Under the pieces are notes generated by a model, which was not told the DNA's origin, ran no database searches, and saw only the letters and a list, made by a program, of their open reading frames with translations. Shown here piece by piece: positions 53,551 through 61,697 of a stretch of DNA of 61,697 nucleotides. The position numbers and the translations under genes are program-made. Position 1 is the first letter of the stretch, and each line of letters begins with the position of its first letter. Location: contig JAGBHE010000006.1 in assembly GCA_017935675.1 (NCBI GenBank), positions 1 to 61,697 on the forward strand. The letters run 5' to 3'. The DNA comes from Clostridia bacterium (GTDB lineage Bacteria > Bacillota > Clostridia > UBA1381).

Positions 53551-53611
53551 AGGGGCGGGAACATAAGCGCATAGTTACGGCGCAAAAATATCGGCATATC
53601 AATCCGCTATT

Positions 53612-56167
53612 TTACTCTCCGCGCCTGTCAGGTATTCCGATAACAAGAATAAGCGCTGAGGTGCATATTATTTTAAGCCACAAAACAAGATCAAGGGGCA
53701 CTGTCGAAAACATTGCGCCAAGGAAGGTTACTATCAGTATCTGAAGCAAAAATGTGAGCCCCACCGACACATAAAGGCTTTTATTCTCGCGGCATACAAG
53801 CTTATTTCCGCCGCAGTTAAGGGCATTCATAAGATGAAACATAACAAACAGCGTAAACAGCGCAGTGGAACCCTGAGCCTCAGCCGCACCGAGAAAGTTG
53901 AAAAACAGCTGCGCAAGAATCACTGCGGCAATAAACATTCCCTTTATGCCTATGCTTTTTTTCATTCCGTGTGTCAGTATGCCCTCCGCTTTGTCAAGCG
54001 GCTTACGCTTCATGAGGTTTCCGCGCACGGGCAAAAGGCCTAAAGTAAGAGCCGGCGGTCCATCCATTATAATATTTATCCATAGCAGCTGAAGCGCTGT
54101 AAAAGGAGCGTCAAACCCGGCAATAACTGAAATCAGCACAACAAGCACCGATGACAGGTTTACGGTCAGCTGAAACTTTATAAATTTCCGGAAGCTTTCA
54201 AAAATCTCTCTTCCCATCCGCACAGCCTTGGCAATGGTGGTAAAGCTGTCATCAAGAAGCACCACATCAGCCGCCTCCTTAGATACCTCAGTACCCGTAA
54301 TTCCCATTGCTATTCCTACATTTGCCGACTTAATTGCCGGAGCATCATTTATTCCGTCACCCGTTACGGCAACGATGTTCTTCTGTTCCTTAAGCATATT
54401 TACAAACCTAAGCTTTGTTTCAGGAGTGCTTCTTGCTATTATTTTTATATCGGGAAGCCTTCTGCGCAGCTGCTCGTCTGACATTTCCTCAATCTGCCGC
54501 GCCTCGTACGCTCCGGCGCCGTCTGTTATGATTCCGAGAGCTCTTCCGATACTTCGTGCAGTGTTAATACTGTCTCCAGTAAGTATTTTAACATCTATTC
54601 CGGCTCCGAGACATGAGGCAACCGCTTCTTTTACCTCCGGGCGCAGCGGGTCGGATATTGACGCAAAACCGTCAAATGTAAAACCGTCCGAGCTATTCTC
54701 CTCAGGAGCGGAAATACGTTTATGACCAAAAGCAATAACACGTCCCGCATCGTTCTGACATTCAAGAATTCCGTTTTCAGCGGCTTTTCTTTCCTCATCT
54801 GTCATGCGGCACATTGAGATTATCTTTTCCGGGCTTCCCTTAATCAGAGATAAATATCCGTCAGACTCGGAAATAACGGTTTCCATATATTTTTTCTCCG
54901 AGCTGAAGGGCTCAGTCCGCACTGTCTGCGTATTCTTCTGAACCGTTTCAGTATCCGTTCCGCTGCCGGATACATAAGAAAGCAGGGCACATTCCGTGGG
55001 ATTTCCGACAAATCCGCCGCTTTCATCCTTGCCCGCAGTTGAATTTATGCAGATATTCTTGGTTATAAGCTTGCTGTCCGAAAGCTCCCTCAGTACGGAC
55101 ACAGTCATTTTATTTTCTGTCAGCGTTCCCGTTTTATCGGTGCAAATAACATTTATACTGCCTATGGTCTCACACGCTGTCATCTTCTTTACAAGAGCAT
55201 TTTCCTTTGACATTTTAATCACGTTAAGGGCAAGTGAAACCGCTGCAATCGTGGGCAGGCCTTCGGGCACGGCAGCAACAAGAAGTATTATCGAGGATAT
55301 AAGTGCCCGGGACACCGCTTCGGCGCTTATACCTCCGGCAGCAAGCATCCGCACAAGCTCTGCCGCGAAAACAACTGCGGCGGCGGCAGCGCCAAGCTTT
55401 GCTATAAGCTTGCCGAGAGCGGCAAGCTTATCCTGTATCGGCACGGCTCCGCCGGACGCGCCGGCAAGAGAAGCCGCAATATTCCCGAACTCCGATTTAT
55501 CTCCCACTGCAACTATAACCGCGCATGCGCTTCCGCCCGTAACATAGCATCCCGAATACAGCATATTAATCCGTTCTGCAAGAGGTGTTTTCTCCGGCAA
55601 AATAACATCTGCCCTCTTTTCTACAGGCATGCTTTCCCCCGTCAGAGGCGCCTCGTCAACCATAAGAGAGCTGCAGGTAATTATACGGGCGTCCGCCGGA
55701 ATTCTGTCTCCTGCGTTCACGAAAATTATGTCTCCTGCCACTACCTCATCCGGCGACAGCATAGTATGGCTGCCGTCCCTTAACGCCCTTATCTTACCGC
55801 CGCTGTTCATTTTTTCAAGAGCTTCAAACGCCTTTGCGCTTTTACCCTCCATAACAAGCGTTATTGCAGTAGATAAAATGATTGCGGCAAAAATTCCGGC
55901 ACATTCAATAAAATCCGTCTCCTTGCCTGCTGCAAGCTTTGCAATATTAATACCCGTTGTCAGCACAGCAGCAAATACAAGCATGAGGGTCATAGGCTCT
56001 GTAAGCGATGCAATAAGCTTTCTCCACATTGACACCGGCTTTGCCTTTGTAAAGGTGTTAGCCCCGTACTTTTGCCTGCTTTCTTCAGCGCGCTTCGAAT
56101 CAAGTCCTTTTTGAACATCCGAATTAAAGCTTTTGATTGCCTCGTCTGCCTTTTTTGTAAAAAACAT
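53612..56167 (-). CDS. P2-type cation ATPase, probable Mn2+ exporter
   Basis: An 851-residue P-type ATPase of the SERCA/PMCA-like class: cation N-terminus ending YGANTFTKAKP, actuator DEAPLTGESMPVEK, M4 AVPEGLP, phosphorylated Asp344 in DKTGTLTEN, hinge GDGINDAPAI and M6 NIIMDGPPAL. Ten membrane helices. Related proteins transport Ca2+ or Mn2+. The yybP-ykoY riboswitch in its leader responds to Mn2+, and the comparable lactococcal YoaB is a riboswitch-controlled Mn2+ exporter, so I favour Mn2+ export. ATG with GGAGG 7 bases upstream. Confidence 0.9.
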   Translation of the reverse strand: MFFTKKADEAIKSFNSDVQKGLDSKRAEESRQKYGANTFTKAKPVSMWRKLIASLTEPMTLMLVFAAVLTTGINIAKLAAGKETDFIECAGIFAAIILSTAITLVMEGKSAKAFEALEKMNSGGKIRALRDGSHTMLSPDEVVAGDIIFVNAGDRIPADARIITCSSLMVDEAPLTGESMPVEKRADVILPEKTPLAERINMLYSGCYVTGGSACAVIVAVGDKSEFGNIAASLAGASGGAVPIQDKLAALGKLIAKLGAAAAAVVFAAELVRMLAAGGISAEAVSRALISSIILLVAAVPEGLPTIAAVSLALNVIKMSKENALVKKMTACETIGSINVICTDKTGTLTENKMTVSVLRELSDSKLITKNICINSTAGKDESGGFVGNPTECALLSYVSGSGTDTETVQKNTQTVRTEPFSSEKKYMETVISESDGYLSLIKGSPEKIISMCRMTDEERKAAENGILECQNDAGRVIAFGHKRISAPEENSSDGFTFDGFASISDPLRPEVKEAVASCLGAGIDVKILTGDSINTARSIGRALGIITDGAGAYEARQIEEMSDEQLRRRLPDIKIIARSTPETKLRFVNMLKEQKNIVAVTGDGINDAPAIKSANVGIAMGITGTEVSKEAADVVLLDDSFTTIAKAVRMGREIFESFRKFIKFQLTVNLSSVLVVLISVIAGFDAPFTALQLLWINIIMDGPPALTLGLLPVRGNLMKRKPLDKAEGILTHGMKKSIGIKGMFIAAVILAQLFFNFLGAAEAQGSTALFTLFVMFHLMNALNCGGNKLVCRENKSLYVSVGLTFLLQILIVTFLGAMFSTVPLDLVLWLKIICTSALILVIGIPDRRGE

Positions 56168-56190
56168 TCAAATTCCTCCATTGCTTTTTA

Positions 56191-56226
56191 AATAAAAAAA
56201 CCGGATACAGCGTTTTATGTATCCGG
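56191..56226 (-). terminator. Expression-platform terminator of the riboswitch
   Basis: CCGGATACA (56218-56226 read on the minus strand) pairs perfectly with TGTATCCGG (56201-56209) and is followed by a run of seven T. It lies between the aptamer and the ATPase start; metal binding would be expected to prevent its formation. Confidence 0.85.
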
Positions 56227-56256
56227 AAAAATCTCACGCACAGCAAAAAAACGCCG

Positions 56257-56349
56257 CACATGAGTCTCGTTATTTAAGGCAAGCCAGACCAAAAGGTCAT
56301 GCATGTTGACTTGTCACGCGCAAAAGCGCGCCCACTACTCCCTCATGGG
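56257..56349 (-). promoter_or_regulatory. yybP-ykoY (Mn2+) riboswitch aptamer
   Basis: Read on the minus strand: P1 strand CATGAG, conserved GGGAGTAG (56335-56342), a GCGCGC-TTTT-GCGCG hairpin, GTCAACAT (56303-56310), a GACC-TTTT-GGTC hairpin, GGCTTGCC, then AACGAGACT and the closing CTCATG. These are the invariant blocks of the yybP-ykoY class in the right order. The class senses Mn2+ and switches on exporters. Confidence 0.9.
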
Positions 56350-56365
56350 TTTTATTTACATTATC

Positions 56366-56394
56366 ATTATAGCAGATTCCGAAAAAATTATCAA
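56366..56394 (-). promoter_or_regulatory. Promoter of the riboswitch-ATPase transcript
   Basis: On the minus strand -35 TTGATA (56389-56394), 17-base spacer, -10 TATAAT (56366-56371), about 15 bases before the aptamer. Confidence 0.85.
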
Positions 56395-56438
56395 GGCTTT
56401 TCGGGAAAGTTTACATTTTGTTTAAAATATCTTTTCTT

Positions 56439-57941
56439 TTATTCAATATTCAAAAACTCGCTTACAGCTCTGCTCATCTGATTTTTTTCACACACATTAT
56501 CAAATATAACAGGCTTTGTTTTAAGCTCGGCAAGAGATGCGGGAATTGTCATTCCGCTTTGCTCACTCAATGCGGACAGGAGTGCAAATTCATCCTTGCC
56601 CACAACCGAATTATGTCCGTTCAATGCAATAAGAACGCTCTGATTAAACTTAAAGGGACTTGCGGTAGAAGCTATAACCGTTTTTGTTCTGTCACCGGTT
56701 TCGGCAATATACTTATTATAAACAGCTTTTCCCACAGCGGTATGAGTGTCTGTCACATATCCGAATTTCTCATAAGTATCCCTGATTGTATCGGCAGTTT
56801 CCGAATCGTTTGCAAAGCCGCCCCACATTAAAGACGCAAGCTTTTTCTTAACATCATCGTTAACCTCATATTTGCCTGTTTCCGAAAGCGCCTTCATCCA
56901 CTCGCTCACTATATTGTCATTTTCTCCTGTAAGGTCATACAAAAATCTTTCAAGATTACTTGAAATAAGAATATCCATAGACGGGCTTGAGGTGGTATGG
57001 AACGGTCGGTTTTTATCATATACGCCTGTTCTTATAAAATCCGTCAGAACATTATTTTCGTTGGAGGCACAGATAAACTTATTTACCGGCAAGCCCATTT
57101 TATATGCATAGTACGATGCCAGTATATTTCCGAAATTACCTGTGGGGACTACAACATTTATTTTTTCGCCTTCTTCGATTTCTCCGTTCCTCAGAAGATC
57201 GGCATAAGCTGAGAAATAATATACAATCTGAGGTACAAGTCTTCCCCAGTTAATTGAATTGGCACTCGAAAGACTGTAGCCTCCGCCGAGAAGAATTTTC
57301 TTATAGTCATTATCCGTAAATATTTTCTTCACGCCGTTTTGCGCATCATCAAAATTTCCGTTCACGGCAAACACGCCCACATTTGAGCCGTCCTGAGTCA
57401 CCATCTGAAGCTTCTGGATTTCACTGACGCCGTTGTTCGGATAGAATACTATTATCTTTGTACCGTCTACATCCTTGAAGCCCTCAAGTGCTGCCTTTCC
57501 CGTATCACCGCTTGTAGCAACAAGGATAACTACCTCCTTATCCTCATCGGTTTTCTTCATTGACGTTGTCAGAAGATGAGGCAGTATCTGAAGCGCCATA
57601 TCCTTAAAGGCGCAGGTTGGTCCGTGCCACAGTTCAAGAAAATATACCTCGTCTGTCAGCTTATACAGCGGCGCAATTGTATCCGTTGCGAACTTTTTCT
57701 TTGTGTACGCCTTGGTAACACAACTCTCAAGCTCCTCCCCGGTAAAATCCGTAAGAAATTTTCCGATAATAAATTTTGCTCTGTCGGTATAGCCAACGCC
57801 CGAAAGATACTTTATATCGGCAGATGTAATCCCGGGAAAGCTTTCCGGTACAAACAGTCCGCCCTCTGCAGACAGTCCCTGCTTTATCGCCTGCGCCGAT
57901 GTGACACAGACTCTTTTGTTTCTTGTGCTGCGATAATACAT
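56439..57941 (-). CDS. thrC: Threonine synthase
   Basis: A 500-residue PLP enzyme converting O-phosphohomoserine to threonine. It opens MYYRSTRNKRVCVTSAQAI, the typical long-form ThrC N-terminus; the PLP lysine is Lys113 in GPTCAFKDMALQ; VATSGDTGKAAL and VPTGNFGNILASYYA bind phosphate. Start ATG 57941 has GGAGG 10 bases upstream; further upstream frame lacks similarity. The upstream region has a GCTTTC/GAAAGC hairpin but no T-box features. The other threonine genes are not here. Confidence 0.95.
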   Translation of the reverse strand: MYYRSTRNKRVCVTSAQAIKQGLSAEGGLFVPESFPGITSADIKYLSGVGYTDRAKFIIGKFLTDFTGEELESCVTKAYTKKKFATDTIAPLYKLTDEVYFLELWHGPTCAFKDMALQILPHLLTTSMKKTDEDKEVVILVATSGDTGKAALEGFKDVDGTKIIVFYPNNGVSEIQKLQMVTQDGSNVGVFAVNGNFDDAQNGVKKIFTDNDYKKILLGGGYSLSSANSINWGRLVPQIVYYFSAYADLLRNGEIEEGEKINVVVPTGNFGNILASYYAYKMGLPVNKFICASNENNVLTDFIRTGVYDKNRPFHTTSSPSMDILISSNLERFLYDLTGENDNIVSEWMKALSETGKYEVNDDVKKKLASLMWGGFANDSETADTIRDTYEKFGYVTDTHTAVGKAVYNKYIAETGDRTKTVIASTASPFKFNQSVLIALNGHNSVVGKDEFALLSALSEQSGMTIPASLAELKTKPVIFDNVCEKNQMSRAVSEFLNIE

Positions 57942-58043
57942 TAAAAACAATCCTCCACAAAAGTAATTTGCCGAATTCATACCGGCTTTCAGCCGAAAGC
58001 CGCCGCCGATTGGGGCAGCGGCTTGTTATTCAGCTAAGGCAAA

Positions 58044-58072
58044 GACCTGCGGCATATTTAAAAGCCGCGGTC
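58044..58072 (-). terminator. Possible terminator after the P-loop gene
   Basis: GACCTGCGGC (58044-58053) pairs with GCCGCGGTC (58064-58072) with one bulge; only a short TTT follows on the minus strand, so efficiency is doubtful. Confidence 0.4.
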
Positions 58073-58095
58073 AAAACAAAAATTTTTATTCCGTT

Positions 58096-58509
58096 TTATA
58101 CGTATTTTTTAAAATATTCAGGCGCGTCGGCAGCGTCTATGCTGACCGTTATAACAAAAGATATATTGAACTTTACACTCATGGCGTCAAGCCTGTTCAG
58201 GAATTCCTCAAAATGATCAAGGTTATCCGTTCCGACAATCTTGAATATTCCGTCAATAAATATGTTCGTAATATCAAAGTTTCCGCTTACGATACCGCAG
58301 ATAAAACCAAGAAGCTCCGCGTAGCTCTCAATATCAAACTCAGATGTATCCGCCATGCGAACCTTCGTTGAAATATCATACATATTTCTGGAATTGCTGT
58401 TCGATATAAACACCACATTTCCCTTTGCAACACTTACTGCTGTGTTCACATTTTCAATAAGATGCTTTGTTTTTCCGGTACCCTTTTTCCCGATGATTAA
58501 TTCTACCAT
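58096..58509 (-). CDS. Small P-loop NTPase-like protein
   Basis: One hundred and thirty-seven residues with Walker A GKKGTGKT (7-14) and a Walker B-like strand TNIFIDGIF (about 80-88). It has a RecA-like layout but is much shorter than known families; comparable small proteins are widespread but uncharacterised in Clostridia. ATG with AAGGAGG. Preceded by 133 GC-rich bases after pgi on the same strand; possibly an operon with pgi or its own unit. No function assigned. Confidence 0.72.
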   Translation of the reverse strand: MVELIIGKKGTGKTKHLIENVNTAVSVAKGNVVFISNSNSRNMYDISTKVRMADTSEFDIESYAELLGFICGIVSGNFDITNIFIDGIFKIVGTDNLDHFEEFLNRLDAMSVKFNISFVITVSIDAADAPEYFKKYV

Positions 58510-58642
58510 AACATTGTCCTCCTTATATTATATGTATCTGAGAGAACAAAGACCGCCGCCGATTCATATATTATTTTCTGCGCATTATCTTTTCCGCGCC
58601 CCAATCTCCGCCGCCGTCAGCCTTTTTCACTCTTTTTTTGCA

Positions 58643-59995
58643 TCAGCCGTTAAGCCTGCGGTCAAGCTCCTCTTTTTCCTTTTCATAGCCCGGCTTTCCG
58701 AGAAGCGCAAACATATTTTTCTTATATGCTTCGACTCCCGGCTGGTCAAAAGGATTTACTCCCAAAATATATCCGGAAATACCGCATGCCTTTTCAAAGA
58801 AATAAACAAGCTTGCCAAAGTTATAAGCATCAAGCTTCGGAATTCTTACAGCGAGGTTCGGAACACCTCCGTCCGTATGAGCAAGCGCCGTTCCGAGCGC
58901 AGCCATCCGATTTACATAGTTGACGGTTTTTCCCGCAAGGAAATTAAGACCGTCCATATTATCCTCAGTTTCCTCAATTTCAAAATCACGTGCCGGTTCA
59001 TCAACCAAAAGAGCTGTTTCAAAAAGAATTCTCTGCCCCTCCTGAATATACTGTCCCATCGAATGAAGGTCTGTTGAAAAATCCGCTGCAGCAGGGAAAA
59101 TTCCCTTGTTGTCCTTGCCTTCGCTTTCCCCGTAAAGCTGCTTCCACCATTCTCCGAAGTAATGAAGCGCAGGCTCAAAATTTATCATCATTTCCACGCA
59201 TTTGCCCTTTCTTGCAAGAAGATTCCTGACAACGGCGTACTGATAGCACATATTTTTTGAAAGCTCCGGCTCTGCGTATTCCTCCATGCCGGCTCTTGCT
59301 CCCTTCATTATCTCATCAATATCAATTCCGGCAGCTGCAATCGGAAGAAGTCCGACTGCCGTAAGAACGGAAAATCTTCCGCCCACATCATCACTGATAA
59401 CAAAGGTTTCATAACCCTCTGCATCGGCAAGAGTCTTAAGAGCTCCGCGCTTTCTGTCGGTTGTGGCAAAAATTCTTTCCCTCGCTCCGTCCTTGCCGTA
59501 TTTCTTTTCAAGAAGCTCCTTAAAAATCCTGAAAGCAATTGCAGGCTCTGTTGTCGTGCCGGACTTTGAAATAACATTTACGGAAAAATCCTTGCCCTCA
59601 ACTGCGTCCAGCAGGTCACACAGATATGTAGAGCTTATGCTGTTTCCTGCAAAGAAAATTTGAGGTGCCTTTCTCTTTTCTCCGGACAAAGCATTATAAA
59701 ACGAATGAGACAGCATTTCTATTGCAGCTCTTGCCCCGAGATAAGAACCGCCTATTCCGATTACAATAAGAACATCGGAATTATTTCTTATCTTTTCGGC
59801 AGCCTTCTTTATCCTCGCAAATTCCTCTTTGTCATATTCCTCCGGCAGCTTAACCCAGCCGAGGAAGTCGTTTCCCGCTCCTGTTTTCTCATGAAGCACG
59901 GTATGAGCTGCTCGCACCTGCGGAGCAAGATTTTCAAGCTCATGCTCCCCTATAAAATCAAGCGCACTGCTGTATTCAAACCTGATATCTGACAT
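58643..59995 (-). CDS. pgi: Glucose-6-phosphate isomerase
   Basis: A 450-residue bacterial-type phosphoglucose isomerase interconverting glucose 6-phosphate and fructose 6-phosphate. Visible are [18 protein letters not shown], the SIS-domain [31 protein letters not shown] and the late [14 protein letters not shown] with the catalytic region. Length equals the Bacillus/Clostridium enzymes. Start ATG 59995 follows GGAGGAAAAGG; upstream in-frame codons have no similarity. Confidence 0.97.
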   Translation of the reverse strand: MSDIRFEYSSALDFIGEHELENLAPQVRAAHTVLHEKTGAGNDFLGWVKLPEEYDKEEFARIKKAAEKIRNNSDVLIVIGIGGSYLGARAAIEMLSHSFYNALSGEKRKAPQIFFAGNSISSTYLCDLLDAVEGKDFSVNVISKSGTTTEPAIAFRIFKELLEKKYGKDGARERIFATTDRKRGALKTLADAEGYETFVISDDVGGRFSVLTAVGLLPIAAAGIDIDEIMKGARAGMEEYAEPELSKNMCYQYAVVRNLLARKGKCVEMMINFEPALHYFGEWWKQLYGESEGKDNKGIFPAAADFSTDLHSMGQYIQEGQRILFETALLVDEPARDFEIEETEDNMDGLNFLAGKTVNYVNRMAALGTALAHTDGGVPNLAVRIPKLDAYNFGKLVYFFEKACGISGYILGVNPFDQPGVEAYKKNMFALLGKPGYEKEKEELDRRLNG

Positions 59996-60056
59996 TCCTT
60001 TTCCTCCTATTGTACCCATTGGATGAATTATTAATAAACATAATATATACACTTTT

Positions 60057-60085
60057 ATTTTAATACATAAGTCAATAAAAATCAA
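60057..60085 (-). promoter_or_regulatory. Promoter of pgi
   Basis: On the minus strand -35 TTGATT (60080-60085), 17-base spacer, -10 TAAAAT (60057-60062). Confidence 0.6.
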
Positions 60086-60184
60086 GTGAATTTTTGAATA
60101 TTCAAATATTTTTAACTATTTATACAATCTTACAGCCGAAAATAAGTGAAAAGAACAAAAAACATAATTTTTTCAAGAAAAGTA

Positions 60185-60213
60185 TTGACAAGCATTATTT
60201 TTCATGATATAAT
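60185..60213 (+). promoter_or_regulatory. Promoter of tRNA-Gly
   Basis: TTGACA (60185-60190), 17-base spacer, TATAAT (60208-60213), both perfect consensus, 20 bases before the tRNA. Confidence 0.92.
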
Positions 60214-60233
60214 ATCCTATGTCTTAAAGTTAC

Positions 60234-60308
60234 GCGGGAGTGGCTCAGTGGTAGAGCGTCACCTTGCCAAGGTGAACGTCGCGAGTTCGAATCTCGTCTT
60301 CCGCTCCA
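60234..60308 (+). tRNA. tRNA-Gly (GCC)
   Basis: Cloverleaf with 7-bp acceptor stem GCGGGAG/CTTCCGC (one G-T pair), D-arm with GGCTCAGTGGTAGAGC, anticodon stem TCACC/GGTGA around loop TTGCCAA giving anticodon GCC, and T-arm GCGAG-TTCGAAT-CTCGT. Discriminator T and encoded CCA. Strong promoter upstream and terminator downstream make it a single-gene unit. Confidence 0.96.
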
Positions 60309-60317
60309 TAACAGCTA

Positions 60318-60347
60318 CCTGCAATAATTGCAGGGGCTTTTTTTATC
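60318..60347 (+). terminator. Terminator of tRNA-Gly
   Basis: CCTGCAAT/ATTGCAGG perfect stem (60318-60334) followed by GGC and seven T. Confidence 0.88.
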
Positions 60348-60404
60348 TCAGGCGGCGAAGCTCCGGCTTTGCTGTTTGCATACAGTCAAAAAGGAAGTGT
60401 TAAA

Positions 60405-61505
60405 ATGCAAAAATACGATATTGCAGCATACATCTGGCCGGCATATACCGGTACCGAACCGCGGACAAGGATTTTCTGGCCGGAGGGCTTCGGAGAATGG
60501 CAGACGGTAAAAGCCGCAGGCTCCAAGTTTGAGGGTCATTCATGGCCGCGCAAGCCCCTGTGGGGATATGTTGACGAGGCTGACCCGTTTGTTATGGAAA
60601 TGGAAATTGAAGCGGCAGTGTCACACGGTGTAAATGTATTTATTTATGACTGGTACTGGTATGACCAAAGACCTTTTCTCGAAACCTGCCTGAACGATGG
60701 ATTTTTAAAAGCAAGAAACAACAAAAAAATGAAATTCTATCTGATGTGGGCAAACCATGACGCCACCGATGTGTGGGATAAAAGGAATGCCGAGCAGGGC
60801 ACAATTATATGGAAGGGCGCAGTAGCACTTGACGAATTCAAAAAAATAGGCCGCAGATGGATTGAGCGGTACATGTGTCTTGATAATTATTACAGAATAG
60901 GCGGAAAACCCGTAATCAGCATTTACGATCTTAAGAATTTTATTGACGGCATAGGCGGTATGCAGACGGCGAAGGAGGCTCTCGGCTGGCTTGACGCAGA
61001 AGCGGAAAAGGCCGGTCTCGGCGGTATTCATTTTCAGTATATCAAGTGGGGTGACAACAACCTGAATCTTTCCGGCGTAGACGGAGGCGAAAAAAAAGTT
61101 TCTCTCTCGGATATTGTATCTCTCGGCTTTGAGTCTGCCACACATTATCAGTTTGTGCATTTCGCAGATGTGCGCAAGGATTACGGGCTGCTTTCCGAGG
61201 ACCTGAAGAAGGAATGGGACAATATAGATAAAAACCTGAACATAACCTTCTTCCCTCACGTATCCATAGGCTGGGATAACAATCCGAGATACAATTCCTT
61301 CCGCGAACATATTGCGGTGAACAACACCCCCGAGAATTTTTCCCGTTTGCTCATGCAGGCAAAGGAATACATAGATTCACACAATATCCACCCTCTCATT
61401 ACAGTCAACAGCTGGAATGAATGGACGGAAACAAGCTATCTTGAGCCTGATAATATATACGGCTACGGATATCTTGAAGCAATAAAAAATATATTTCTGA
61501 AATAA
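60405..61505 (+). CDS. WbsX-like glycosyltransferase/GH99-related protein
   Basis: A 366-residue soluble protein of the WbsX (PF14307) type: YDIAAYIWPAYTG at the start, YDWYWYDQRPFLE, FYLMWANHDATDVW, the segment VSIGWDNNPR, and C-terminal NSWNEWTETSYLEPD. The fold is related to GH99 endo-mannosidases; members occur in polysaccharide clusters and as stand-alone proteins. No signal peptide, so cytosolic. Start ATG 60405 with AGGAAG upstream. Whether it hydrolyses or builds glycans cannot be told from sequence. Confidence 0.85.
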   Translation: MQKYDIAAYIWPAYTGTEPRTRIFWPEGFGEWQTVKAAGSKFEGHSWPRKPLWGYVDEADPFVMEMEIEAAVSHGVNVFIYDWYWYDQRPFLETCLNDGFLKARNNKKMKFYLMWANHDATDVWDKRNAEQGTIIWKGAVALDEFKKIGRRWIERYMCLDNYYRIGGKPVISIYDLKNFIDGIGGMQTAKEALGWLDAEAEKAGLGGIHFQYIKWGDNNLNLSGVDGGEKKVSLSDIVSLGFESATHYQFVHFADVRKDYGLLSEDLKKEWDNIDKNLNITFFPHVSIGWDNNPRYNSFREHIAVNNTPENFSRLLMQAKEYIDSHNIHPLITVNSWNEWTETSYLEPDNIYGYGYLEAIKNIFLK

Positions 61506-61517
61506 GAAACAAAACAA

Positions 61518-61697
61518 TATAACCTACGCGCAGATGTCCCCCGCCTCTTAGGCGGCGGGTTCCATTTCAGAATTTCAGTGGGAGTTTTAATCTCCCACTG
61601 AAACCCTGAGGAGCTAACGCTCCCTGCGCAGGTTGCAATCTGTCGCAAGCTCTGCTCCTTGCGAGCAAAGCAGGAGCATTGCTCCGATTTAAATGAA
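61518..61697 (-). repeat. Family A repeat, variant copy 5 (inverted), and hairpin-rich tail
   Basis: From TATAAC (61518) through GATGTCCCCCGCC...GGCGGCGGG and the CAGTGGGAG/CTCCCACTG hairpin, matching family A in inverted orientation. The outer GGGGC/GCCCC hairpin is replaced by GGAGC-TAAC-GCTCC (61610-61622 region). The tail contains further palindromes such as GGAGC-ATT-GCTCC (61673-61685). No gene is seen to the window end. Confidence 0.75.

Noticed and set aside
54996..55547. Long open frame (183 codons) on the plus strand
   Set aside because: It is antisense to the riboswitch-controlled ATPase, has no ribosome binding site or recognisable domain, and is low-complexity Ala/Ser-rich, as expected from the opposite strand of a GC-richer gene.
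57942..58095. T-box or amino-acid leader upstream of thrC
   Set aside because: No T-box sequence (TGGNACCGCG), specifier loop or threonine-rich leader peptide; only GC-rich hairpins are visible.
58510..58642. GC-rich spacer between pgi and the P-loop gene as a structured RNA
   Set aside because: It has short GCCGCC-type repeats but no consistent set of stems that I could pair, and only a vague resemblance to the thrC leader.

Overview
The window looks like a chromosomal segment of a low-to-mid GC anaerobic Bacillota (class Clostridia), probably a gut fermenter. The grounds are strong AGGAGG ribosome binding sites, TTGACA/TATAAT promoters, clostridial families (AraA/AraB/AraD with an AraC-type regulator, Lar cofactor genes, Bce-like sensor/ABC system) and S-layer-homology (SLH) surface proteins. 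I cannot name the species. There is no prophage, CRISPR array or intact insertion sequence; the only transposase trace is a decayed fragment near base 166.

Region by region: 1-440 holds a palindromic repeat (family A) abutting a transposase remnant. 441-10400 is a patchwork of single genes: a DUF protein, a large hybrid histidine kinase, a metallophosphoesterase, an AlkC-like repair protein under a palindromic operator, a ribbon-helix-helix protein, two metallo-beta-lactamase-fold hydrolases, an acetyltransferase, an EamA transporter and its AraC-type neighbour. 11456-20225 is a metal and ion homeostasis block: a CadA-type ATPase and separate HMA domain protein (minus strand), and divergently an ArsR regulator, an AraC regulator, a KdpD/KdpE-like pair, an NptA-like Na/phosphate transporter and a Ca/Na exchanger. 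20278-27122 carries a truncated ACT gene, two small surface or membrane genes and the L-arabinose operon araA-araB-araD with a divergent regulator. 27241-32109 is a two-component/ABC module of the peptide-sensing type.

32424-50415 is the most coherent system: two SLH-domain secreted proteins bracket a ten-gene minus-strand Wzx/Wzy-type polysaccharide operon. It contains a polyprenyl glycosylphosphotransferase, four glycosyltransferase genes, a flippase, a polymerase, a Wzz protein, an unusual glycosyltransferase-Wzz-like fusion, a polysaccharide pyruvyl transferase and a membrane phosphoesterase. Because SLH domains classically bind pyruvylated wall polymers, I infer that the locus may make the polymer that anchors its flanking SLH proteins. 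The distal SLH gene carries a one-base frameshift before its last SLH repeat.

50857-53550 is larE-larB-larC (nickel-pincer cofactor synthesis) with no racemase gene beside it. 53612-56167 is a P2-type cation ATPase preceded by a clear yybP-ykoY manganese riboswitch and terminator, so it is probably a Mn2+ exporter. Threonine synthase, a small P-loop protein, glucose-6-phosphate isomerase, tRNA-Gly(GCC) and a WbsX-like protein finish the window.

Three dispersed non-coding repeat families cut across these regions: A (about 119 bp, three hairpins, five copies); B (about 29 bp quasi-palindrome, mostly at convergent gene ends); and C (about 97-144 bp, three copies). Family C stretches from the stop codon of one operon gene to the ribosome binding site of the next and is the most novel-looking element here.
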